A stretch of 64,000 nucleotides of DNA from Grimontia marina (lineage in GTDB: Bacteria > Pseudomonadota > Gammaproteobacteria > Enterobacterales > Vibrionaceae). The position numbers and the translations under genes were made by a program. How positions within the stretch are numbered: the first letter of the stretch is position 1; each line of letters opens with the position of its first letter. This document shows positions 19,815-27,952 of this stretch, one piece after another. Location of the stretch: the NCBI RefSeq assembly GCF_900060185.1, contig NZ_FIZY01000004.1, positions 89,623-153,622 on the forward strand, in the 5' to 3' direction. The notes beneath the pieces are model-generated. The model was given only the letters and a program-made list of their open reading frames with translations. It made no database searches and had not been told where the DNA came from.

Positions 19815-20732
19815 CTGGCGCAGCGTCGATCTCAACTTTCTGGTCGCTTTTGCTGCACTGATGGAAACCCGCAGTGTCACCCGCGCCGCCGAGAAGCTAT
19901 CAATTGGCCAATCAGCAATGAGTCATAATCTCTCTCGGCTGCGCACGCTGCTTGATGATCCGCTTTTCCACCGTCAAGGCAATGAAATGCAACAGACGGC
20001 ACGTGCCTTCGAGCTAGAGCCCGTCATCACCCCACTTCTTGACACGATTGCCACCGATGTCCTGACACCCGTATCTTTCGAACCAAAGCAATATTCAGGG
20101 CCCATTCGCATCGGTTTAACCGACTATGCTGAATTGGTTTTTGCCCCTGCACTGTTTGATGTTTTTCGAGAGCAAGCGCCGCACTGTCAGCTAAGTTGCC
20201 ATCCAGTTGATCGGGTTAATTACCGCGAGGCATTGAAAAACGATCAGGTTGATGTGGTATTGGGTGCAGTACAAACCGAAGATCCGGTGTTATTGATGGA
20301 AAATCTCTATACCGAGCGACATGTCTGTTTGTTTGACCCACATTCCACTGGGCTGAGTGCCCCTCTTTCATTGGACGACTACACCAAGACGCCCCACGCC
20401 TTGGTGTAGTCGTCCAGTTAAACAGCCCCGTGGACAACACCCTTAAATCTCTTGGTCGAGATCGTCAGGTAGTGATGGGCTCACAACGCTTTCTCACCAT
20501 TCGCCATCTCCTTTCCGGGCGCAATCTTATCTGCACCGTGGCCGAGTTGATGGCGAAACTCGACATGTTCAACGACAAACTAGCCATCAGCGCAACACCT
20601 ATCGATGTGAGCAATTTCGTTATCCGTCAAATCTGGCACAAAAAGAACGCCAGCAGCACTAAAAACCTCTGGATACGCCAAACCATTGATAAAACCGTAT
20701 GTAATCAGGTGCGAGATTTACTTGCCAGATAG
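19801..20732 (+). pseudogene. LysR-family regulator broken by a frameshift at a perfect inverted repeat
   Basis: From the ATG at 19801 (overlapping the previous gene's end) the frame encodes a normal LysR winged helix-turn-helix (RSVTRAAEKLSIGQSAMSHNL) and the first half of the effector domain, then stops at TAG 20407-20409. The protein resumes in another frame at about 20411, reading VQLNSPVDNTLKSLGRDR and on through the expected C-terminal half to TAG at 20732. A single missing base near 20403-20408 explains the break. The break lies in the right arm of a 17-bp perfect inverted repeat (20372-20388 and 20400-20416). It could also be a sequencing or assembly error. A nearly full-length gene suggests recent loss. 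Target genes unknown. Confidence 0.78.
20372..20416. repeat. 17-bp perfect inverted repeat across the LysR frameshift
   Basis: TGGACGACTACACCAAG at 20372-20388 and its exact reverse complement at 20400-20416, separated by 11 bases. The left arm is ordinary LysR coding sequence (LDDYTK). The right arm replaces the sequence where the frame is lost. Confidence 0.9.
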
Positions 20733-20817
20733 ATAGGCTTGCTGCCTCAATTTCCATACTGTGACCTACCCCAAAGTCACGCGATTGCATCCCTTAATTT
20801 TCGGTTAAGTGTCATAT

Positions 20818-20852
20818 CTGTCACACAGCAGTCATACGCGTATCGCTATAAT
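20818..20852 (+). promoter_or_regulatory. Putative PhoB-dependent promoter (Pho box plus -10)
   Basis: Two 11-base units, CTGTCACACAG (20818-20828) and CAGTCATACGC (20829-20839), match the CTGTCAT-N4 Pho box pattern. A further TGTCAT lies at 20810-20815. Seven bases later comes a perfect -10 TATAAT (20847-20852), the spacing found in phosphate-starvation promoters, and there is no good -35. It points at the small ORF at 20953. Confidence 0.5.
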
Positions 20853-20952
20853 TCCGCCCGCCAAAACCGAGTGAAACGTGACTGTCTTTTCATTCAACGG
20901 CTCTTCTCGGTTTAGGAAGTTGGCAGGAATAAAAACAAAAAAGGAATTGCGA

Positions 20953-21156
20953 ATGCGGATGTTTAATCGTTATATCCCGACTCTCATTGCAAAACACGTT
21001 TACCGGCTATTCAGTGGACGTATTCACATCGATGGGCGGGGTGATTTCGACTTTCATCAAGGAATGGTGCAGGCGCAGTCAGATGGAGACTTTGAACACT
21101 TTCGGACAGTGAAGGAGATCAATACAGATATCCGTAAACTGAAAGAAATGTACTGA
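20953..21156 (+). CDS. Small conserved-looking protein of unknown function
   Basis: 67 residues from the ATG at 20953, with AAGGA seven bases upstream (20941-20945). A GTG at 20878 in frame would add 25 residues but has no such site. The product is basic at the N-terminus (MRMFNRYIPTLIAKHVYRLF) and acidic in the middle (GRGDFDFHQG), with no signal peptide or membrane helix and no motif I know. It is followed by a strong terminator and preceded by a Pho-box-like promoter, so it looks like a true single-gene unit, possibly phosphate-regulated. I do not recognise the family. Confidence 0.6.
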   Translation: MRMFNRYIPTLIAKHVYRLFSGRIHIDGRGDFDFHQGMVQAQSDGDFEHFRTVKEINTDIRKLKEMY

Positions 21157-21191
21157 TGGCTAAAGATCGTTTGATCTAGCACTTCGCTTGA

Positions 21192-21220
21192 AAAACACCG
21201 CGTTTATCGCGGTGTTTTCT
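21192..21220. terminator. Bidirectional terminator, small ORF and gcvH
   Basis: An 11-bp perfect stem (AAAACACCGCG at 21192-21202 with 21208-21218), a TTTAT loop, and A/T runs on both sides, between convergent genes. Confidence 0.88.
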
Positions 21221-21241
21221 TATCTTCAGAGCAAGGGAGGG

Positions 21242-21634
21242 TTATTCATCTTCCTCGATAGAGTCCTGATATGCTTCGGCATCCAACAGCTCGTCAATTT
21301 CCGCAGAATCACTGATACGGATTTGGAACAACCAGCCATCACCGTAAGGATCGCTGTTAACCAACTCTGGCGAACCTTCCAAATCTTCGTTAACAGCAAC
21401 AATTTCGCCAGTCAACGGTGTGTAGATATCTGACGCAGCTTTCACGGATTCTGCTACTGCACAATCGTCACCTGCATCGACTGTATCACCCACATCGGGT
21501 AAATCAACAAACACCATATCACCCAGCAAAGCCTGTGCATGGTCGGAAATACCTACGGTATACACATCGTCACCTTCTGGTCTCACCCACTCGTGGGAAG
21601 TCGTGAATTTCAGCTCAGATGGGATATTGCTCAT
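21242..21634 (-). CDS. gcvH: Glycine cleavage system H protein
   Basis: 130 residues. Lipoyl domain with [21 protein letters not shown] and the lipoylated Lys in [11 protein letters not shown]. It shuttles the methylamine group between GcvP, GcvT and the lipoamide dehydrogenase. It stands alone; gcvT and gcvP are not adjacent, unlike the E. coli gcvTHP operon, although ygfZ and sdhE are near gcvTHP in E. coli too. A perfect 18-bp palindrome lies 27 bases ahead of the start, a likely operator. Terminator downstream. Confidence 0.95.
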   Translation of the reverse strand: MSNIPSELKFTTSHEWVRPEGDDVYTVGISDHAQALLGDMVFVDLPDVGDTVDAGDDCAVAESVKAASDIYTPLTGEIVAVNEDLEGSPELVNSDPYGDGWLFQIRISDSAEIDELLDAEAYQDSIEEDE

Positions 21635-21660
21635 AAATCAGATTCCTTCTCAATACGTAT

Positions 21661-21678
21661 ATTTGTTGATCAACAAAT
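21661..21678. promoter_or_regulatory. 18-bp perfect palindrome upstream of gcvH (candidate operator)
   Basis: ATTTGTTGATCAACAAAT, exactly self-complementary, with a GATC (Dam site) at its centre, 27 bases before the gcvH start and close to its ribosome binding site. There is no U-run, so it is not a terminator. The form suits a dimeric regulator of GntR or similar type; the protein is unknown. Confidence 0.6.
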
Positions 21679-21835
21679 AGGGATAGCACATGGTGTTAGA
21701 TACGCAAATTAGGAAAGCCTTGAACACTTCGCAAGAAAAATCACCACACTAAAAGCAATAGTTTTAACTCGATCAAGCCTTGCTCAATGCAACGCTGATG
21801 GATTGCCTTAGTCCCCAAAACAACCTTATAACAAA

Positions 21836-21870
21836 AAAACGCCAACGACCTTTCAGCCATTGGCGTTTTT
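21836..21870 (-). terminator. Terminator of first mscS gene
   Basis: AAAACGCCAA at 21836-21845 pairs with TTGGCGTTTT at 21860-21869. Read on the minus strand it ends in a T-run, 20 bases past the mscS stop. Confidence 0.8.
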
Positions 21871-21889
21871 CTGAAGGATTTGTCAGGCG

Positions 21890-22723
21890 CTAGCCATCGA
21901 CTTTGTTCAGGTGCACATCCATTTGTGGGAATGGAATTTCGATGCCTTCTGCATCCAGCGCTTCTTTTATCGCTTGTAAGAGGTCAAAGTAAACTGCCCA
22001 GTAATCTGCTGTACGAACCCAAGGACGAACCACCAGGTTCACAGAAGAGTCTGCCAGTTCAACCACTCCGATTGTTGGTTCGGGGGTGGTCAACAAACGG
22101 GTTTCTCTCGCCAGTACATCTGCCAACACCTGCTTGGTTTTTTGCAAATTAGCACTGTATGACACACCTATAACGAGATCGATACGACGAGTGTCATGTT
22201 TAGAATAGTTAGTGATGGGGCTAGAAATGATTGCGCCGTTTGGTACGACAACCATTTTGTTGTCCGGTGTTTTCAGAACGGTAGAAAAAATCTGGATGGA
22301 ATCTACAGAGCCGGAAACGCTAGCGACTTCTACATAATCGCCGGACTTGAATGGGCGGAATGCAACAATCAGTACACCAGCGGCGAAGTTAGAAAGTGAA
22401 CCTTGCAGTGCTAGACCAACTGCCAGACCGGCTGCACCGATAACCGCAACCACAGAAGCGGTTTGCACGCCAAGGCGACCCAAGGCTGCGATAAGTACGA
22501 TAACAAACAGCAGGTAACGGACAAAAGTATGCACAAAACCGACAACCGTATCGTCGAGTTCTTTCTTGCGCATAACTTTGGCAACACCATTGGCAATGGC
22601 TTTGACAACCCAATTACCGATAATGAGGATGAGGAGAGCGGAGATGATGTTCACACCGTATTGAAGCAGTAGATCCTGGTTGCCATTGAACCAGCTCATC
22701 GCTTCGTTAGTAGCATTTTCCAT
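21890..22723 (-). CDS. mscS: Small-conductance mechanosensitive channel, MscS family (copy 1)
   Basis: 277 residues. Three membrane helices: about 22-42, 62-84 and the pore helix at about 88-112 with the Gly/Ala packing pattern GAAGLAVGLALQGSLSNFAAG. A cytoplasmic beta domain follows (FKSGDYVEV, VVVPNGAIISSPITNYS). It opens on membrane tension to release solutes after hypo-osmotic shock. A second MscS gene of about 80 percent similar core lies directly upstream in the same direction, each with its own terminator. Which is the functional E. coli MscS equivalent cannot be told. Confidence 0.92.
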   Translation of the reverse strand: MENATNEAMSWFNGNQDLLLQYGVNIISALLILIIGNWVVKAIANGVAKVMRKKELDDTVVGFVHTFVRYLLFVIVLIAALGRLGVQTASVVAVIGAAGLAVGLALQGSLSNFAAGVLIVAFRPFKSGDYVEVASVSGSVDSIQIFSTVLKTPDNKMVVVPNGAIISSPITNYSKHDTRRIDLVIGVSYSANLQKTKQVLADVLARETRLLTTPEPTIGVVELADSSVNLVVRPWVRTADYWAVYFDLLQAIKEALDAEGIEIPFPQMDVHLNKVDG

Positions 22724-22914
22724 TGCGTTTTCCTTGGTATTCTTATGCCGTGTTTAGCTTTTTCCTAGGGTTCCACAGGACGGTACAACAAATTCCTGAC
22801 GAAACTGCTCGGATAAAATCAGAGCAGAGTTTACAGTTTAAGCAGCAACAGAAAGTGTCTCAAATTTAAAACGAAAACACTGTTTTTTTGGTGTATTAAT
22901 GAGACCATATGCAT

Positions 22915-22942
22915 AAAAAACCCGTCGTCAGACGGGGTTTCA
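22915..22942 (-). terminator. Terminator of second mscS gene
   Basis: AAACCCGTC, a four-base loop and GACGGGGTTT, with one bulged G, about 30 bases past the stop at 22968. On the minus strand it is followed by a T-run (22914-22919). Confidence 0.75.
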
Positions 22943-22967
22943 GCATTAAGTTTGAGCCGCCAGGCGC

Positions 22968-23864
22968 TTAAGCCACTTGCTTCTCTTCTTCTGGAGCAGC
23001 GGCTTTTGCCATTGCTGCGTGGTAATGAACATCCATTTGCGGAAATGGAATTTCAATACCTTCTGCGTCCAGACCTTCTTTGATGGCCTGCATCAGGTCA
23101 AAGTAGGTTGACCAGTAATCTTCTGTTTTTACCCACGGGCGCACAACGAAGTTAACTGAAGAGTCCATCAGCGCATGAACACCGATAGTTGGTTCAGGAT
23201 CTTGCAGTACGCGCTCGTCCGCTTTCACGATGCGGGTCAGTACTTCTTTAGTCTTCTGCAGATCAGCCTTGTAAGACACACCAATAATGAAATCGATACG
23301 ACGGGTCGCATGGCGTGAGTAGTTGGTGATTGGGCTAGAAATAACAGTGCCGTTAGGAACCACTACCATTTTGTTGTCTGGGGTCGTCAGTACTGTAGAG
23401 AAGATCTGGATAGACGCAACAGAGCCAGCTACACCACCCACTTCTACATAGTCACCAGATTTGAACGGACGGAAAGTCACGATCAGCACCCCGGCAGCAA
23501 AGTTTGACAATGAACCTTGCAGTGCCAGGCCGATGGCCAGACCCGCCGCACCAATTACCGCTACAATAGAGGCGGTTTCAACACCTACACGACCCAATGC
23601 TGCAATCAGCACAATCGCGAACATCACATAGCGAACCATGTTCTCGATAAAATCGACAACCGTTTGGTCAAGCTCGCGCTTTTTCAATACTGTAGCGACA
23701 GAACCTGCCACTTTCTTCACGACCCAGTTACCGACGAACAGGATAAGCAGTGCAGTCACTACGTTCATTGCGTATTGGATCATCAACTCCTGGTTGGAAA
23801 CCAGCCAGTTCATCGCTTCAGTTGCTGTTTGTTCAACAGACTCGACAGCGTTTTGCTCAGTCAT
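22968..23864 (-). CDS. Small-conductance mechanosensitive channel, MscS family (copy 2)
   Basis: 298 residues, closely paralogous to the gene downstream: the pore helix (GAAGLAIGLALQGSLSNFAAG) and the beta domain match nearly residue for residue. It has an extra N-terminal stretch (MTEQNAVESVEQTATEAM) and a longer C-terminal tail ending in EEEKQVA. It is separated from copy 1 by 244 bases with a terminator, so the two are expressed separately. A tandem duplication that has since diverged at the ends fits best. A palindromic repeat lies just upstream and may contain or disturb its promoter. Confidence 0.92.
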   Translation of the reverse strand: MTEQNAVESVEQTATEAMNWLVSNQELMIQYAMNVVTALLILFVGNWVVKKVAGSVATVLKKRELDQTVVDFIENMVRYVMFAIVLIAALGRVGVETASIVAVIGAAGLAIGLALQGSLSNFAAGVLIVTFRPFKSGDYVEVGGVAGSVASIQIFSTVLTTPDNKMVVVPNGTVISSPITNYSRHATRRIDFIIGVSYKADLQKTKEVLTRIVKADERVLQDPEPTIGVHALMDSSVNFVVRPWVKTEDYWSTYFDLMQAIKEGLDAEGIEIPFPQMDVHYHAAMAKAAAPEEEKQVA

Positions 23865-23885
23865 TTGTATCTCTCACAAAGGCTA

Positions 23886-24046
23886 ATACCAATCGTAGTA
23901 AATATCTGCTCATCCTAGCTTGTTAAAACACTCGATAACTGCGTTGAAAAATTTGATTGTAGAATAAATACTTATCGAAATTTTCCGCCTTGTTCTCGAG
24001 CATTTTTCCTGCGCTATTTCTGATCACCTACCTACTGTGATTGGCA
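23886..24046. repeat. Palindromic MITE-like intergenic element
   Basis: About 160 bases, with imperfect terminal inverted repeats: CCAATCGTAGTAAATA from 23889, and on the other strand CCAATCACAGTAGGTA from 24044. Inner arms also pair imperfectly (CTCGATAAC around 23931 with GTTCTCGAG ending at 24000), so the whole can fold into a long hairpin. No open frame. It resembles from memory a family of intergenic repeats of marine Vibrionaceae; copy number cannot be checked here. Confidence 0.55.
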
Positions 24047-24059
24047 TAAAAAAACCAAA

Positions 24060-24110
24060 CCACCTCAATACGTTAAAAGCCAATCTTCGGCTTTCTATCT
24101 CTTGAGGTGG
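24060..24110. repeat. Nested hairpin, possible structured RNA or repeat
   Basis: Outer stem CCACCTCAA (24060-24068) with TTGAGGTGG (24102-24110) encloses an inner stem AAAGCC (24075-24080) with GGCTTT (24089-24094). There is no T-run directly after the outer stem. It sits between the fbaA terminator and the MITE-like element. Confidence 0.45.
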
Positions 24111-24157
24111 CTAGGGAAGATGGCCAATATCAATCGGGTTGAATAACAGCCATAAAA

Positions 24158-24181
24158 AAACCCGCTAAATTTAGCGGGTTT
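24158..24181 (-). terminator. Terminator of fbaA
   Basis: A 24-base perfect palindrome (core CCCGCTAAATTTAGCGGG) flanked by A- and T-runs, 41 bases past the fbaA stop. Confidence 0.85.
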
Positions 24182-24221
24182 CATTACGATTTGTAATTAA
24201 ATTTTTTAAATAAAACTTAAA

Positions 24222-25298
24222 TTACAGTACGTCGATCGCGTTAAGATCTTTGAACGCTTGCTCAAGACGCGCAACCATACCTTCTTGACCAGCACGCAGC
24301 CATACGCGTGGGTCGTAGTATTTCTTGTTAGGTGCGTCTTCGCCAGTTGGGTTACCGATTTGACCTTGCAGGTAATCGTGGTTTTTCGCTTCGTACTGAC
24401 GGATACCATCCCAAGTCGCCCACTGAGTATCAGTGTCGATGTTCATTTTGATAACGCCGTAAGAGATAGACTCTTCGATTTCTGCTTGAGAAGAACCAGA
24501 ACCACCATGGAATACGAAGTTCAGCGCGTTAGGTGCAATACCGAATTTCTCTGCACAGTATGCTTGAGAATCGCGCAGGATGGTTGGAGTCAGAACAACG
24601 TTACCTGGCTTGTAAACGCCGTGTACGTTACCGAAAGACGCAGCGATAGTGAAACGGTGGCTGATAGCGTTCAGTTTCTCGTATGCGTATGCAACGTCTT
24701 CTGGAGAAGTGTACAGCTCAGACGCGTCCATGTGAGAGTTGTCTACGCCGTCTTCTTCACCACCAGTACAACCCAGTTCGATTTCCAGAGTCATGTTCAT
24801 CTTTTCCATGCGAGCCAGGTACTCCGCACAGATTTCGATGTTTTCTTCCAGAGATTCTTCTGACAGGTCAATCATGTGAGAAGAGAACAGTGGCTTACCA
24901 GTTGCCGCGAAGTGCTCTTCACCTGCAGCCAGCAGACCGTCAATCCATGGCAGCAATTTCTTAGCTGCGTGGTCAGTGTGCAGGATAACTGGCACACCGT
25001 AAGATTCAGCAATAGCATGAACGTATTTAGCACCCGCTACTGCGCCTTTGATTTGTGATTCCTGACCTTCCAGCTTCAGGCCTTTACCTGCGAAGAACGC
25101 AGCGCCGCCGTTAGAGAACTGAACAACAACCGGTGCTTTAACTTTTGCAGCAGCTTCCAGTACTGAGTTGATAGAGTCAGTGTTTACTACGTTTACCGCT
25201 GGAAGAGCAAACTTGTGCTCTTTAGCAATTTCAAACACTTTCTGAACGTCGTCACCAGAGATAACGCCAGGTTTTACGAAATCAAAAACTTTAGACAT
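24222..25298 (-). CDS. fbaA: Fructose-bisphosphate aldolase, class II
   Basis: 358 residues (E. coli 359). Zinc-binding and active-site segments include HTDHAAKKLLPWIDGLL near 108-124, LEIELGCTGGEEDGVDN, GNVHGVYKPGNVVL and FHGGSGSSQ. It splits fructose 1,6-bisphosphate into glyceraldehyde 3-phosphate and dihydroxyacetone phosphate, and reverses this in gluconeogenesis. It lies downstream of epd and pgk on the same strand, but a terminator follows pgk, so it must have its own promoter in the 25299-25490 gap, where a LacI-family operator-like palindrome lies. Confidence 0.97.
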   Translation of the reverse strand: MSKVFDFVKPGVISGDDVQKVFEIAKEHKFALPAVNVVNTDSINSVLEAAAKVKAPVVVQFSNGGAAFFAGKGLKLEGQESQIKGAVAGAKYVHAIAESYGVPVILHTDHAAKKLLPWIDGLLAAGEEHFAATGKPLFSSHMIDLSEESLEENIEICAEYLARMEKMNMTLEIELGCTGGEEDGVDNSHMDASELYTSPEDVAYAYEKLNAISHRFTIAASFGNVHGVYKPGNVVLTPTILRDSQAYCAEKFGIAPNALNFVFHGGSGSSQAEIEESISYGVIKMNIDTDTQWATWDGIRQYEAKNHDYLQGQIGNPTGEDAPNKKYYDPRVWLRAGQEGMVARLEQAFKDLNAIDVL

Positions 25299-25377
25299 AA
25301 CAATAGTCCTATTTACTCTGTTGTCTTGAGTGAAATCCTATCCAAGCCGATGTTTCCTACCGACTTGTTTCAATTCG

Positions 25378-25389
25378 GCAAACGTTTGC
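25378..25389. promoter_or_regulatory. PurR/LacI-family operator-like palindrome upstream of fbaA
   Basis: GCAAACGTTTGC, a perfect 12-bp palindrome with the central CG of LacI-family operators and the core of the PurR box. It lies about 80 bases before the fbaA start. The outer PurR consensus bases (A and T) are missing, so the regulator could be another LacI-family protein. Confidence 0.5.
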
Positions 25390-25485
25390 GAACAGTGCTG
25401 CGCATTGTACCCAAACGTGATTCTAAACACATTATTTTTTGCGTTTAGATATACATTCAAATGATTACAAAATTATCAAAGATGC

Positions 25486-25513
25486 ATAAAAAACGGGGGC
25501 AGTAACCCCCGTT
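25486..25513 (-). terminator. Terminator of pgk
   Basis: AACGGGGG (25492-25499) pairs with CCCCCGTT (25506-25513). On the minus strand it is followed by six T residues. It is placed immediately after the pgk stop and uncouples pgk from fbaA. Confidence 0.85.
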
Positions 25514-25518
25514 AATCA

Positions 25519-26682
25519 TTACGCTTTCGCGCGAGTTTCCAGCATTTCTACTGCAGGTAGTACTTTACCTTCAACGAACTCAAGGAATGCGCCGCCACCG
25601 GTAGAGATGTAAGAAACGTCAGCTTTGATACCGAACTGGTCGATAGCTGCCAGCGTGTCACCACCACCTGCAACAGAGAAACCTTCAGAAGCCGCAATCG
25701 CTTCAGAGATACCTTTAGTACCTGCTTCGAAGTTCTTGAATTCAAATACGCCTACTGGGCCGTTCCACAGAATGGTTTTTGCATTCTTCAGGATTTCAGC
25801 CAGCGCTTGTGTTGAGTCTGGACCCAGGTCGAAGATCATGTCGTCGTCCTGAACTTCAGAAACGTGCTTGATTACTGCTTCTGCGTTCTCGTCGAATGCT
25901 TTTGCACATGCAACGTCAGTCGCTACTGGAATCGCACACTCGTCCATCAGCTTCTTAGCAGTATCAACCAGGTCAGCTTCGTACAGAGACTTACCTACGT
26001 TGTGGCCTGCTGCTGCGATGAAGGTGTTTGCGATACCACCACCAACAACCAATTGGTCAGCGATTTTAGACAGAGATTCCAGAACAGTCAGTTTGGTAGA
26101 AACTTTAGAACCACCAACGATTGCCACCATTGGGCGCGCAGGGTTGTCCATTGCTTTGCCCAGTGCTTCCAGTTCGTTTGCCAGCAGAGGACCTGCACAT
26201 GCGATTGGAGCGAACACACCAACACCGTAGGTTGATGCTTGTGCACGGTGAGCAGTACCGAACGCGTCCATCACGAACACGTCACACAGTGCAGCGTATT
26301 TCTTAGACAGTTCGTCTTCGTTTTTCTTCTCGCCTTTGTTGAAACGTACGTTTTCCAGAACAACCAGCTCACCTGCGTTCAGCTCCAGGCCGTCCAGGTA
26401 GTCTTTTGCCAGTTTAACGTCACAATCCAGTGCGTCGTTCAGGTAGTTAACAACAGGCTGCAGAGAGAATTCTTCAGCGTACTCGCCTTCGGTCGGACGA
26501 CCCAGGTGAGAAGTAACCATCACTTTCGCGCCAGCTTCCAGGCAGTGTTTGATGGTTGGCAGAGACGCCAGAATACGCGCGTCAGAAGTCACTTTACCGT
26601 CTTTTACTGGTACGTTCAGATCGGCACGGATAAATACGCGTTTGCCAGCCAGATCCAGATCGGTCATTTTGATTACAGACAT
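25519..26682 (-). CDS. pgk: Phosphoglycerate kinase
   Basis: 387 residues, the same as E. coli, from the ATG at 26680-26682 with AGAGGAC upstream; an in-frame ATG at 26706 adds eight residues and is less likely. N-terminal domain [15 protein letters not shown] and [11 protein letters not shown]; hinge and nucleotide-binding domain with [13 protein letters not shown] and the C-terminal [14 protein letters not shown]. It makes ATP and 3-phosphoglycerate from 1,3-bisphosphoglycerate. It lies 70 bases after epd and is probably co-transcribed with it. Confidence 0.97.
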   Translation of the reverse strand: MSVIKMTDLDLAGKRVFIRADLNVPVKDGKVTSDARILASLPTIKHCLEAGAKVMVTSHLGRPTEGEYAEEFSLQPVVNYLNDALDCDVKLAKDYLDGLELNAGELVVLENVRFNKGEKKNEDELSKKYAALCDVFVMDAFGTAHRAQASTYGVGVFAPIACAGPLLANELEALGKAMDNPARPMVAIVGGSKVSTKLTVLESLSKIADQLVVGGGIANTFIAAAGHNVGKSLYEADLVDTAKKLMDECAIPVATDVACAKAFDENAEAVIKHVSEVQDDDMIFDLGPDSTQALAEILKNAKTILWNGPVGVFEFKNFEAGTKGISEAIAASEGFSVAGGGDTLAAIDQFGIKADVSYISTGGGAFLEFVEGKVLPAVEMLETRAKA

Positions 26683-26752
26683 TTTCGTCCTCTCTCTAAG
26701 TTGCAAAAATCAAAAATTTGCTGTGGCTTTCTTTACTTCGGAAAGCCGTGGC

Positions 26753-27781
26753 TCAAGCCTTCGAGCCACTGGTAACTGTTGCCATGGCCAACGCTGTATC
26801 CAGCATCCGGTTGGCAAATCCCCATTCGTTGTCGCACCAAATCAACATTTTTATCAGATGATGATTACTAACTCGTGTCTGCGAACCATCCACAATGGCG
26901 CTGTGGGGATCATGGTTAAAGTCTATCGAGACAAGTGGTGCCTCGGTATAGTCGACGATGCCGTTCAATGTACACCGAGCGGCCTCCTCGAGTGATTGAT
27001 TTACGTCATTAACTTTCACTTTTGTGTGAACAGTAACACTCAAATCCATTGCTGTGACGTTAATTGTTGGCACTCTAACCGAAATCGCTTCAAATTTGTC
27101 AGAAAATTTCGGAAAGATTCTTCCAATTCCTAAATGTAATTTAGTGTCGACCGGAATAATAGACTGACTGGCAGCGCGTGTGCGTCGCAGATCTGGGTGA
27201 TAAGCGTCGATCACCTGCTGGTCGTTCATGGAAGAGTGAATCGTGGTGATGGTGCCTGACTCAATCCTAAACTGCTCATCCAATACCTTAATTACAGGCA
27301 CAATACAGTTGGTGGTACAGGAACCATTGGAAACAATGCGATCCGTCGGTTTGAGGGTTTCTTCATTCACACCAAAGATGATGGTGTTATCCAGGTCGTT
27401 ACTGCCTGGATGGGAGAACAGCACTTTCTTGGCACCGGCGTCCAAATGCGCCTGACCGTGTTCACGGTTGCCAAACACACCCGTACAGTCGAGCACGATG
27501 TCGATGTCCAGATCTCGCCAAGGGAGTAGATTGATGTCACTAAGGTGCAGAATGCGGATTTTGTCGTCGCCAACAAACAGAGACTCCTGACTGTTGGTCA
27601 CTTTCTTGAAAAAGCGGCCATGACTGGAGTCATACTGAAGTAGATGCGCCATGGCATCAGGCTCAGCCAGTTCGTTCACCGCAACCACTTCTATCTGATC
27701 GCGTTTGTCACTTTCATACAGCGCGCGGAGCACGCTACGGCCGATGCGGCCAAATCCATTAATTGCGACGCGTAATGCCAT
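26753..27781 (-). CDS. epd: D-erythrose-4-phosphate dehydrogenase
   Basis: 342 residues. GAPDH-like: NAD-binding [18 protein letters not shown], the active-site [17 protein letters not shown] with the catalytic Cys, and [20 protein letters not shown], which is characteristic of Epd rather than glycolytic GAPDH. It oxidises erythrose 4-phosphate to 4-phosphoerythronate, the first step toward pyridoxal phosphate through the PdxB route. The later steps use PdxJ, also encoded in this window. Upstream is tkt, whose product exchanges erythrose 4-phosphate, so the order tkt-epd-pgk groups related chemistry. Confidence 0.95.
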   Translation of the reverse strand: MALRVAINGFGRIGRSVLRALYESDKRDQIEVVAVNELAEPDAMAHLLQYDSSHGRFFKKVTNSQESLFVGDDKIRILHLSDINLLPWRDLDIDIVLDCTGVFGNREHGQAHLDAGAKKVLFSHPGSNDLDNTIIFGVNEETLKPTDRIVSNGSCTTNCIVPVIKVLDEQFRIESGTITTIHSSMNDQQVIDAYHPDLRRTRAASQSIIPVDTKLHLGIGRIFPKFSDKFEAISVRVPTINVTAMDLSVTVHTKVKVNDVNQSLEEAARCTLNGIVDYTEAPLVSIDFNHDPHSAIVDGSQTRVSNHHLIKMLIWCDNEWGFANRMLDTALAMATVTSGSKA

Positions 27782-27907
27782 ATCCCTGCTGATCTGTGTC
27801 GTTAATGAAATGCGGCTGACAGTCTATCTCAAGCACGTGAAATTCGCACGCAGAATGTGACTGGTCTCTCATCAATGTTTCTTAAGGATTGGATAAAGAA
27901 CCGGAAA

Positions 27908-27936
27908 GAAAAAACCCGCCAGTTGGCCGGGTTTTC
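27908..27936 (-). terminator. Terminator of tkt
   Basis: AAAACCCG (27911-27918) pairs with CGGGTTTT (27928-27935), with further CCA/TGG pairing inside. T-run on the minus strand. It lies 17 bases past the tkt stop. Confidence 0.8.
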
Positions 27937-27952
27937 AGTATTGATTAGGTGC

